Shown: one piece after another, positions 21,074 to 32,600 of the stretch
How the letters are laid out: every line of letters begins with the position of its first letter
How positions within the stretch are numbered: the stretch's first letter is position 1
Assembly: GCA_051294375.1 (NCBI GenBank)
Contig: CM119265.1
Coordinates: forward strand, 17,488,018 to 17,552,017
Source of the DNA: Paraspadella gotoi
Lineage: Eukaryota > Chaetognatha
Direction of reading: 5' to 3'
DNA: 64,000 nucleotides
Program-made: the position numbers and the translations under genes
Notes under the pieces: model-generated
What the model was told of the DNA's origin: nothing
Database searches by the model: none
Seen by the model: the letters and a program-made list of their open reading frames with translations, nothing else

Positions 21074-21150
21074 TTAGTGATTGCGATTGGGAGACTTGAA
21101 ACAAGATCCGACGACGACGATGAGGACGACGAGGAAATAAACAACGATGA
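20967..21150. repeat. Inverted duplication at the 3' end of the channel gene
   Basis: Left arm 20967-21037 (71 bp, coding for M4 and following residues) and right arm 21083-21150 (68 bp, just beyond the stop codon) are reverse complements, differing by one 3-bp indel and two substitutions. The 45-nt loop contains the stop codon. The right arm is flanked by an exact 13-bp direct repeat, tgattagtgattg, at 21071-21083 and 21148-21160. This fits insertion of an inverted copy by template switching. A transcript through it would fold into a stem of about 68 bp. Confidence 0.93.
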
Positions 21151-21603
21151 TTAGTGATTGTAAGAAACATTTTGTCAATGATTTATTAATTAAGTATTTA
21201 TTATATAACATACGAAGGCCGGTGTTGGTAAATAGCAGAGTAAATAAACTAAATATCTTGTCACCGATTAGACAGTGTACCAATAATTTTAATTATATCA
21301 AATAAGTATCTACGTTTGGAAAAGCGAAATTAGGATTCGAATTTCGAGGTTGTAGGTTTTTTTTCTGTCCATCCTTAGCTACTCCAAGTCGTCTTTCGGG
21401 CCAAAAAGCGCCATCGTTAAAAGGGGCGGTATTTGTCTTATTATACGAAAATGCCCGGTGTCATTCGCTTCGACAACTGTTTCACGTCAATGAGGTCCGT
21501 CCATTTCGTTTCGACGACTAAACATTGACAAACCTTTTTATTAAACAAAATGTAAACCGTTTTTGTCAATGACTTTTTGAGCTTTCACAAATATAAGTAA
21601 ATC

Positions 21604-22275
21604 CAGGGTGGGACCCTATATCGAGACAAAACTTAACGCCCTGCTCTGTCTGAACGATTTGATACACAATAATAAAATTAGAGGCAACAGTTTTTTTGGG
21701 CTTTTTACTTTTATATACATTATAAAATGAAAAAAAAAATTCAAGCAACTACAAGCGTCGTGGATGTTTTCAAAACATTTAGTCGTAAGTAAAACAAAAT
21801 TTCATAAAGATTATAACGAATATGCTTAAATTGTCAAATACTTGATGTATTTCTTACCTTTTTAACGCTTTTATTATGCATTAAGAAATCTTACATAATA
21901 AATTTAATTATCTGACAATATCGTTAATAAATTTCCTGATAAAAGTAAGTTTTAATAAAAATTAAACCATAACAATAATTTACCCAAATCTTACCTGCTT
22001 ACTTTAAAATTTTTTTAACCAAAATACCATGTATACCTTGCCAGAAGCATTATTATACTACAAATAAGTACTTCCAAAAATATTTTAAACTTTTATGTAT
22101 TAGAATGAGATTTAACATTAAGTATTCAAACATTTTTCTTCAAAACCGCGCTGTGAAAACCGAGCAGCTGCATCAAAAAAGCATAATATCAAAGAATTTC
22201 AAAACAATTAATATTTCTAATAGCATTAGAATAACGATTTTTTAAATTTGGTCTCGATATAGGGTCCCACCCCTG
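21604..22275. mobile_element. MITE with about 28-bp terminal inverted repeats
   Basis: The left end starts cagggtgggaccctatatcg at 21604. The right end (22246-22275) is its reverse complement with one extra G and one extra C. The 672-bp AT-rich interior has no transposase frame. The CAGGG terminus resembles several Tc1/mariner-type MITEs, but a clean target duplication is not visible. Confidence 0.7.
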
Positions 22276-22462
22276 TATTATTACTAGCTCAAATATATTA
22301 TATTTTATAAACATATACATAAGGTGATAACTAAATTAATTTGAGAGGTTTCGTCTATAGCTAGTACAAAAACACATTTTTTTTACATCTGACTTGCTTA
22401 GAAAATTTTGACAGAGAACTAAAAGTAACAAAGAAGGCCCCAAAAATCACGGGGCAAATTTG

Positions 22463-25400
22463 TCAACACAACTTAAAATTTCTCAGTTGAACGTAACGTC
22501 CGCCGATTCCTTGATAACTCCACCCTGTCTGATTAACATAAAGCCGAAACTTCTTGAAGGGGAAATGGTTCTCTTCGGGAACGCTCAACTCTTCCACGTG
22601 ATGAATCGACAAAAAGGTAGAATCGAGGCGCTTTGCCAAAAGGTCCAACCACGTTGTCCCGTCGTCAGAACCCTGGGAAAGAAGAGGAATCACATTTGAG
22701 GCAGTTGTTGTGTCTAAGAAACGAAAAATGCAGTCAATGTCAATGGGATTCACATAAAATGTCCCTTTTAAGATAAATAAATAGATACATATTTATTATT
22801 TGAATACTGTATAATGTATAATATATAATGTATACTAAATAATGTATACTATATTGTATTCTATAATGTATAGCCATCATTATTTTCTAGACAACGGACA
22901 CGACCGTTTTGATTCATTTATTGATATTTTGATTGAAATGTTTTAATGTCTGGCGAGGGAGAGACTAACTGATCGAAAACTCGTGCTGGATTTGACCTGC
23001 AAGACGAAAGTCATCGGGTGGTCAAGTTTGTAGTAGGACTGCCAAGTCGTCATGAACGAAATGCGACGGGCGATTCTCTTCTCAATGAATTCGACCCCTA
23101 TATGTTGAGGCTCATTCAACCATCCTAAGAAGATATATTTAAATATTTTATCGTTTTTCATTAACGACGTATTAATCAATTGATTAATCTAGAGGCTCAC
23201 CATTAGTCGCTTCCACCCATCGGCTGGACCACGAATAGCTCTGCCCGCGGAAAGCAAACTTTTCTACCCAGCTTCGTCCCCAGCTGAAACAGATAATGAT
23301 AAAATTAAAATACGATGATCAATTAATTATTTAGTTTTTATGTCGATTAAATACAAATCAATAAATGAATGAAGCAATAAACCAACCGGTGCGTAACCAA
23401 TCTACCTAATAATCAAGGTATCTATGAATCAGTTAATCAACCAATCAATCAATCAAATTCTTTATTAATTCGTTCGTACTTTCTATGTAAATATAAATAA
23501 TTACATAAATCGACTCAGTAAACATTCACTAATACATTTATTTTTTTTTTACTCAATTTATGTGTTAATTTTTTACTTAATTAAACTCACCTCGACGAGG
23601 CGAAGGTCTGGTGCTTCAAAAATGGGGGACTCATCACGTAGTTATCGTCGTCGCGACTTTCTTGATCGTCGTAGAGACACAGACCAAAATCGCCAATCTC
23701 TACGCTACCAGTGACGTTGCTCAAATCGCCGCCCCAAACGGCCCCGGTAACGAGGAGGCGGTAGTGCCGGTAGGCGCCCCGGTCTTTTACTTTGAAGTGG
23801 CGCCGCGACGGCGCTTCAGAGGGCGCTGAAGTCTAGGGGCGGGGAAAGAGGTGCGAAGTGACGGATTGTCAAAAATTGGAAAAAATATGGGCAATTGGTA
23901 TTTCTTTAAAAAAGATTTTTTTACTCCACTAGAACAATTCAGAGGAGAATATAGTTTTTAAGTAGTTAAGATCATATTCGTGTAAACTAAACAAAAGTTG
24001 GATTGTTCCCAAGACATTCATTGATAAAGTTAAAGAAAGAGATAAATTTATTGAATAGAGAGTGAGAGAGATACCTGCATGTTCTCTTCGACAACGTCCA
24101 ATCGGACCCAAGAGTCACCATCTTGTGAAGCTTCAAACTCGAACCGAGTAACGTCTCTGGACTGGAAATGAAAGGCTCCAACGGTTCTGACGCCACCCGG
24201 GTAAGTAACGCTCACCCAAACTTGGCCGGTTGAAATATCGGAGCTATTAAGGGTCACCGAGCGCCACTGTCGAGACTTCTGAACCAAGGATTTTGAAATT
24301 GAACAATTTTTTGGGGGGTAAATTTAATATAATAACAAAACCTACAAAATTAAATAGCAATCTGAACAAACAAAAAAAAAAACTGTATTTCAAAATTATA
24401 TTCAACAATCGATTCCTCCCGGCCCTCCCCCGAAAAAAAAATAAATTAACCCGAAAGATTTCGGCGGCTTTTTCGATGTTGGAACTGACACTCGCTACTC
24501 CGTCGGTATTGGGACATGGGCGAATCGACTCGCACCATATTTGCGTTTTGAGCCGCCAAAGTTTGTTTTTGTTCCCTCTGTCGCCGGTTCTGCGGAGAGA
24601 GGGAGAAAGAGAGAAAGTAGTATGAGAGAGATAAAGAGAGAGCGCCTCAGACACTGATTTAACAACAATAGTATAAAATTGAAAAATTGAACTCTTATGT
24701 AGTTTCTGGTACTACAATGGGAATTCCCCTCTCTTTTCAAATCCACTGACTGATTTTGATTGATGTTTGACCATTTCAATAGCGGGAAAATTTTTTTTTT
24801 TTTTTAAGATCCAATATTTTTTAATAAAAATTTCTCTTTTTAACATTAAGGAACTCTTCAAATAATAGAATTTTCCTTTTCCAAAATTCTATTATGACAT
24901 TTATAGTCATATATTATTGGGAATTAAAAGAAAATAACGTCAGTGATTTTTGTACCAGGATACAAAACCTGAAGTCACTATTTTATCTGAAATATAGCTA
25001 CAGTATTTAATCTTTTCATTTCAGTCGCCAATGTTTGTGTATAGTGTGTCTACTGTGTACACGTAGAATCTTCAATTATGTAAGTATGCATTTATCCGTG
25101 AAGCTTATGCCTTTTGGCCGTGAAAAAAATATTTATGAGGCCGACTAACCGAGGAAGTCGTCCGTCATCGTCGGTGACGTCTTTGATGTCGATTTCCCAG
25201 TCGTTGAATTTGAATTGACTGCAAGATCGTCCCCGGTCGTGCCCTTGATCGTCGCACTGGTCACCTGGAGAATCGAAACAAGAAAAGGGGAGAAACAGAA
25301 TCACAACCCGGAAAATTGGAGAATCAGAACAAAAAAATGGGAGAATGAGAACAGGGTAAAGGGGGAATAAGTACAAGAAAATCATAATAAGGAAATTGGA

Positions 25401-25729
25401 GTGACAAAACAGAAAACTGACGAATAAAAAATATGAAAAAAAAAACACGAAAATCAAAACAAGAAAACTGAAAAATAATAATTAAAATAAGAAAATAAGA
25501 GATTGGAAAAAAAAAAACCCGGCGACTTTGAATATGGAAACGGTAGGAAATGTTAAAGAAAACGGGAGATTCAGAACTGGGAAATGGGAGAATTGGTTTA
25601 TTGGAGAGTAAATTCACTGTGACAATCTGCACACAACAAATTCTTTCACATTATGTACTTACCGCGAATACATTTAAAAAACATAAGAAATAAAGTAGTA
25701 AAAAATATTCCGTATCTGACGAACGCCAT
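22463..25729 (-). CDS. Secreted protein with tandem discoidin-like (F5/8C-like) domains
   Basis: Eight minus-strand exons in matching phase: 25663-25729, 25150-25264, 24451-24589, 24075-24278, 23591-23832, 23201-23283, 22997-23124 and 22463-22672 (TGA), about 395 residues. ATG 25729 opens a hydrophobic signal peptide (MAFVRYGIFFTTLFLMFF). Two beta-sandwich segments follow. The first contains VTRFEFEASQDGDSWVRL and HYRLLVTG ending in GSVEIGDFGLCLYDD. The second runs WVEATNGWLNEPQHIGVEF, then FVLQ joining GSDDGTTW, and KKFRLYV to RYVQLRNFKLC. These match the discoidin/coagulation factor V C-domain pattern of an aromatic edge strand, S-x-DG-x-W, and FRL. The donor after FVLQ (22997) was preferred over one at 22970 because it restores this motif. 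There is no membrane segment. The protein is probably a secreted carbohydrate or lipid-binding protein. It is head to head with the protease-BPI gene, which has two discoidin-like domains of its own. Confidence 0.82.
25265..25662. repeat. Degenerate minisatellite filling intron 1 of the discoidin-like gene
   Basis: The intron is made largely of imperfect units on the theme ggagaatcagaacaagaaaa, seen for example near 25266, 25317, 25340 and 25560. Units vary in spacing and decay towards the middle into A-rich sequence. Confidence 0.6.
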
Positions 25730-26625
25730 GACTGACGTAGATGTCTAAAGTCCAACTATGACGTCGGATCTCAAAAATAAGTTACTGAGTGACTTTCAAG
25801 TACCGCAAAAGTTATATTTTACACGTAAACTCTGAAATATAAAAAAAGTATTTTAATGTGATTATCATATTAATTAATTGAACTATGCCAATTTATTAAA
25901 CAATGCAATTTTTTGTTAAAATTCATAAATATCTATAATTTATAGGTTCTTTATTAGCAGTTAAATTCTAACAGACATACGGTAAGTTTTAATTTAGAAA
26001 AAAAAATGACAGTCGGTATATCTGCGCTCAAGATTATCGCCGAAAGTTCCATTTCTTAAGATGTTTAATCAAGACAAACATTAATCGAGTTTCCAATTAA
26101 AATTCGGCTCGATTTTCTTCATTATACTTATTTGTAGACTTCAGCCTTGAACGCGGCTAATAGAATTAATTATACGATTTGCTTCGATAAAAAAATGTTC
26201 ATCACAAAAGGATGACTTATTCTAAACTCAGATTGTATTGAGAAGAATATCCCCTTTTATACATTCTCTCTATGATCGATCCTCAAAGATTTAAATGATA
26301 ACACCTTTGTTTTTTTTTTTCATTTCTCTTCACGCATGTAATGGAGAAAACCTAATTTTCTCATATTTACTCATCCTGTCTCCAATAAAGGAATTTCTAA
26401 ATATAGAACATCGACGTGATCAAGAGTATGACTCAGAAAAAGATAAGATCACCTTTGCTTTATAAACGTATAGTTATCGGGAAATACTTCCGTCTTTCGC
26501 AGACTGAATAAAATCTTAAACAATAAAAATAATTTCATAAAAAAAAAAAAACAATAAAAAACAATTTCACGGACAAAAAGAAAAAAAAATCGCGTGCTCT
26601 TCTTGACAAATTCAAGACGGAAAAG
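25730..26625. promoter_or_regulatory. Shared divergent promoter of two secreted-protein genes
   Basis: This 896-bp stretch separates the start codons of the discoidin-like gene (-) and the protease-BPI gene (+). It is AT-rich with no coding frame. Poly-A/T runs occur at 26310-26321 and 26539-26551. No TATA box or factor site can be assigned with confidence. Co-regulation is an inference from the geometry. Confidence 0.5.
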
Positions 26626-29600
26626 ATGATGTTAAACGTGTTAAGTTTTTTACTTTTTCTGATGTAAGTAACATTAAGTAACATTATGCTTTTCCCCCGT
26701 GGAAAATACTTCGCATAATTTAAATCATGAATCTCTATCTTACACGAAAAGGTTCTTCTCGTCGTCATTGGCGTCCGACGTCTTTCACGAAATTTTCCGT
26801 AACAAAAACAACGCTTGGCAATTCACTGACTGCAGTTTAGTGGATTACGAGGGAAAAGCCAATAGAACGAAAGATGGGGTTCCGTGTTTGAAGTGGAGCG
26901 AAGCTTACAGTGCCAACGCCAGGTTAAAGAAAATGGATCTTCGTTTAGAAACAATCACTGATGATTACCAAGTGTTTTCTATTGTTATTCTATCATTGCC
27001 AAAGATCGTCAAAAACTTGTCATTATTTTTCGTTTCCATCATCATTTATTTATTTTATTCTATATTTCCACCTTTTTAACTCATTTTCCATTTCTTTCGT
27101 CAATTCATTTTTTTAAATGAAAAATGGCGTGTTAAGACTTAATCCCTATTACAAGATAATAACATAGAAGGAACTTACAAGCTTTCAATCTCTTGATTGA
27201 AATCGAGTTTATTCACTCCCAGAGGACCTGGCTTCCTTATTATATTAATTTACCTTTTTTAGATTAACCAATTAACCAATAACCATACTACTTAGTACTT
27301 ATAGTAGTAGTATACTTATATTATATTATATCATTTAAGAATAAACCAGAATCGTTCATGCTTGACCAATCAGGATTCGGCGATTCCATTTCCTGCGGAG
27401 ATCGCCCGAGCCTCCGATCCGATTTGATTCTGGTGGCTTGATACTCCTGCGATGATATTTTTAAATTCCTCTTTCCGGTTCCAGTTTATCGCTAGGACGG
27501 AAATCTCCTTTGAAATTACATTTAGCTTATTTCTCACAACTCTTGTCATTTATGAAATTGGTACAACCAATATAAAAATTATCCATTCATTAATAAATAA
27601 GCATCTTGCCCCTGACTTTGGACAGGCTTTGGTGGTTTAAGGCCTCCATCACTCTTACAAGATAATGACATAGCAGGTCCCTGCAAGCTTTCAATCAAGA
27701 CTCTCTCACAGTCTCGTTTATTCACTCCCAGAGTACCTGGCTTCCCTATCAATGAAGTGGTATAATATTTCAAAGAATGTTTCAATTGTATGAAAAGACC
27801 ACTCCCTTAAGTATTAGATCGGGGAATACTTATTGTACTCCGCACTAGCATCAAAATACAAGGAGCTGAATTTTATGAAATTGGTAAAAATTATCCATTC
27901 ATTTAATAAATAAGCTATCTTGCCCCTGACTTTATGTTATAACCACCAAAAAGAGAGAGAAAAAAAGAAAAATAAGCAGCCTACTGATGGCTCTTGCTTT
28001 CAGGATCCGAAATCTAACTCGCCTTCTGACTCCGCACGACTTGAAGACTTCCTTCTGCCGCAACCGCGATCACGACCCTCTCGGCCCCTGGTGTTTCTCC
28101 GCCGACTCCCCCTCCTCCTCCTCCTCGTCCGTGTCCTATTGCGACCTCGGTGCCGATTGCCACCCCCACCGTCTGAAATGCAAGCGGAGTCGACTCGGCC
28201 TCGAATATCGCGGCGACAAAAACGTCACGCTGTCAGGTCGGCCATGCGCTGCATGGAAGGGACGCATGGCGGGCCTGGACGCGTCCATCGCCTTCGCCGA
28301 CAATCGATGCCGGAATCCGGATGGGGATCTCGGCGGTCCCTGGTGCTACGTGGACGAAGAGGGCGTGACCGGCGCCGATTGGGAGTCTTGCGGCGTCGAG
28401 TGGTGTCCCGGGTTTCGAATCGTGATCGATGCCCACGGGTCCACCGTCCCTGGGGCCGCTTGGGAGATGACGACCTTTGACGCGCCCAAGAGGATCGTCC
28501 GTTTCGAATTGAAGGCTGGAATCGGGCGAGGATCCGATCCGCTCCTCAGGCCTCGCAACATCGCAATCGCTGGGAGCAACAGTCCGAACTGCGATCGAGA
28601 TTTCATCGTGGTGCAGACTGTCGCCGGGAACGCGTTCAAGTCACAAATGGAGAAGCAGTTCGTCCACATTTCAGAACCCGGCCACTTCGTTTGCTACAAC
28701 GTCAGCGTGGAAGGCGTCCACAATCCCGAGGCCGCGGACCCGCACACCAGGCTCTTCAGAGATTTGGTTCTGTGGGAAAACTTGGCGGAAATGGACGAGA
28801 CGCACCTGATAGACGAGGCGCTGCTGAGAAAGGCCGATTCCATTCTGACTACGCGGAGACAACTTCCCCAAAGCGTCGTCATCGATTTTGGAAATCCCAC
28901 TTATGTTACACATTATTCCTTCAAACCCAATCGAAATGTCAGCTACAGATTAGAAGGTACTATTTCAAGTTTTTTAATGGCAATCCAAATAATTTAATTG
29001 ATTATCATTCTCGCATGATTATCACCCGATGCAAATTGTACCAGGATCCTTACGCAAAGATTGCAATAACGCAAGCAACGACTGGATGCTTCTCGACCGT
29101 CGACAAAAATCAACCACTTTCACTCCCTTCGAGACTCGATCGCACAGCATCTCCCACAATCCTCGATCCTTCAACTGCTTCCGCCTCACGTTTGAGAGCG
29201 ACCCCGCCGTCCCACGGTATCAAGACTTTCTCACCATCAAAGACCTCCGCCTCAACCAGTCCGTCGGCGAAGTGTTGGCCAACGAAATTTGCGGTCGTCG
29301 CGTCGTCCAGCAGGATGTTTTCAACGACCCCGCTTCGGGTAGGATCCTGGGCGGCGTCTCCTGTCAGCGCGGCGCTTGCCCATGGCAGGCGTCCCTGATG
29401 TCTCCCGATGCAGTCTCCTTTTGCGGCGGGAGCGTCATCGACGATCGACACGTCCTCACGGCTGCCCATTGTTTCTATCGTAATGGAGTGAAGATGAGCG
29501 ATGATAAAGTCCGTCAGACGATGGTGGTTTTAGGCAAGACGGATCTGACGGCGGCGCAAGATTCCGCGCAGACCCACGTCATCGAAGACTTCGCGTTGCA

Positions 29601-32600
29601 TCCACATTTTGATGTCGACAAATTCGTCAACGACGTCGCCGTCCTTCGCCTGAGAGACAAGATCCTTTTCAACGCTCACGTGATCCCCATCTGTCTACCC
29701 GCGTCCGACGGTGCCGATTCCAATATCACCGACGCTTGGGTCTCGGGGTGGGGGATCAGAGACGTCGTAGACGACCACTTCGTGATGCCCAACGAATTGC
29801 AAGTGGCGGTTATCGAAACCACGTCCACCGCGGAGTGCGCGGAACGGTGGAAGAAGTTTTACCAGAAGGACGACGACGACAGATGGCAATGTGCCGACGA
29901 TACCGATGACGACGACGATGATCTGACGAAGGGCTTCTTGTTTGACGGTATTTTCGACGAAGGTGAGTTAAAAATAAAGCGATAATAATGTGTGGAGATT
30001 AGATAAGATTTTAAAACTAGAAAGTAAAAGATAATCAGAGAGAGAAAATCCGTCTCAAAAAATATTCATTTTATCTATGGTTCTATTTCCTAACAGAGAA
30101 GCGTATCTGCAAGAAGATCGATGAAAACGTTATTTGCGCGGGTGGTCATCTCATCGATACCTGCAATGGTGACTCTGGTGGCCCATTAGCTGCGTTTGAT
30201 AATGGTCAGCGTTTTGTTCAGGTCGGAATAGTCAGTTGGGGTGTTGCTTGGAGCCACTGCGGAAAAGTAGGAATGCCCCCAGGAGTGTATACCAGAGTGT
30301 CTTCGCACCTTCATTGGATTCGCGAATTCATTGAAACTAAAAAAAGAGATCCTCAATTAAACGTTTGCAAAAAGTTCGAGTTCCAATGCTCAAATGGATG
30401 GTGTCTCTCGAGTGAACGAGTCTGCAATGGCATCGAGGATTGCAAGGACGGCCTTGACGAAGCCGGTTGTCACGATCCATTACACATCTGCGGAGAACCC
30501 GCTTGGAGGTTGCCTCCATCCAAGGCAAAGTTTGACCCCATCCTCGACGATCCGTGGATGGCGGTCGTTTTTGAGAAGGGTTGGGAACCTAGGTGCCCGG
30601 GGATTATCATCGACGAGCTCTTCGTTCTCACGAGTGGCAGATGCTTCTATCCATCGGAAAAACCGTCGAATTTTTTTGTTCAAACCGGAAATAGTTCGCG
30701 GATGGACGAGCCATCTCGTAGATTGGGAAGCGTCCTGGGTATAGAACGAATCTCGCATTTTAACGGATTCTCTCTTTTACGCTTGAAGTCCGCGATCAAG
30801 TTTTCCGGACGACGACGACCAATTTGTCTTTCATCCTTTGAATCGAGCGACAGGTATGATCGAAGGGCCGTCGGTTGGATTCGCGTGAAGAGACGACCTT
30901 TGAGTTTAGTGCTAATGAATGACACTGTCTGTTCAGAACGGAATCGAAGATTTGTGGGGAACATTTGCGGTGAGCCAATAGGTATTTCGCGACACCCGGG
31001 AGCATACGGAAGGGGAAATGCCATCGTAGCTTATAAGAATAGTCGCGCCTATCTCTATGGAATCGTTAACAGCGAAGAACACAAAACCGGCAGAGTTTTC
31101 AGTTATACCAAACTGACGGCAGAGGTCACAGACATGATCGCTTCTAAAATGATCAACATCACACCGACCAGATGTCCCGAAGGACTTTTCCAGTGCCCCA
31201 GCGGCGTCTGTCTCGATATGGCGAGGCTTTGCGACGGCTTCGATGACTGTAAAGGAGGCGCCGACGAGCTCGAATGCACGCCGTGGCCAAATGCCTGCCT
31301 GTCAGTAATGTGTTTCAATGGCGGAAAATGCCAAATGTCTCCCGATGGATTGCCTACTTGCATCTGTCCGCTCGGCTACGCTGGCGACCGTTGCCAGGTG
31401 GACATCGATGACTGCGTCAACGTTACCTGCCATTACCGTGCCAAATGTCGCGATGGCGTCAACGGCTCCACTTGCATCTGTCCTCCCGGAACCGAAGGTC
31501 GCTTCTGTGAGCGCGACCGCAATGAATGCGCTTCCAATCCTTGCCGCAACGGAAGATGCATAGACGGGTTCGATTCTTTCCACTGTGATTGCACCAATTC
31601 TACGTTCAAGGGAAAGTTCTGCGAAATCGAACTCACAACCTGTGAGTTTTTGAGTCCCTGCAAGAACTGGGGGGTGTGTCGCGACCTGCCGACCCGAAAC
31701 TACACCTGCGCCTGTCGCGACGGCTACGTCGGTGAAAACTGCGAGATTGATGTCGACGAATGTGCGTCCAATCCGTGTCTAAACGGCGCCACCTGTCGAA
31801 ACGAGATTGGCAAGTTTTTGTGCGATTGCCGTCTTGGGTTTAATGGCACCAAATGTGAAACGGAAATCAACGAGTGCGAAACGGAAAAAGTGATTTGTCA
31901 CAAAGGTCATTGTGTGGATGAGGTCGGAAAGTTCAGCTGCAACTGCTCCAAAGGATTCACCGGAAAATAGTAAGTAATTTATTACCTGGACCTGACGTTA
32001 CTATGGCAAAGATTTATCTTTATTATTTATTTACGTATTATTATTTTTCTGCTTTACGTATGTATTAATTTTTTTAATCTTGCTTTATTTTTAATACGTC
32101 ACTTATTACGGTACACTTTAAAAATACGACCAAATAATTTTTTTTCAAAATTTAGTTTTTATGACAAATAATGACGATTTAAAGAAATAGAAAAAGACTC
32201 GATACTAACATTACGTAATGACAACTAATTCCTGTTCGATCCTTTAACTTCATTCACCTTCTCACCCCTCGGCTCCTGTGTGTTCGCAGCTGCGCCAAAG
32301 AGATTGAATACTGCGAATTCGTATCTTGCTACCATGGATATTGCCAGGATCGACCAATCCTCCGGCCCTCTGACAAGGGCTACTCTTGCAGCTGCGACCG
32401 CGCTGCCAGAGAAAAGTATGACCAGTCCACCGACTGCAAAGTGCACCCGATGACCGGGAAGCAGGACCTCGAAGGCCCCGCTGGGGGCGTTCTGTTCGCT
32501 ATTACCGAGACGGGTCTCGACAATATCGTGGAATATTTTCGACGAAAATTTGTCAAGGAGATGGAAACCTTTAAGTTCGACAAGATGGACAACATTCGGG

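Noticed and set aside
22970-22996. Alternative donor extending discoidin-like exon 7 by nine codons
   Set aside because: It would place VKSSTSFRS between FVLQ and GSDDGTTW and break the domain motif. The donor consensus is better there, so transcripts could still reverse this choice.
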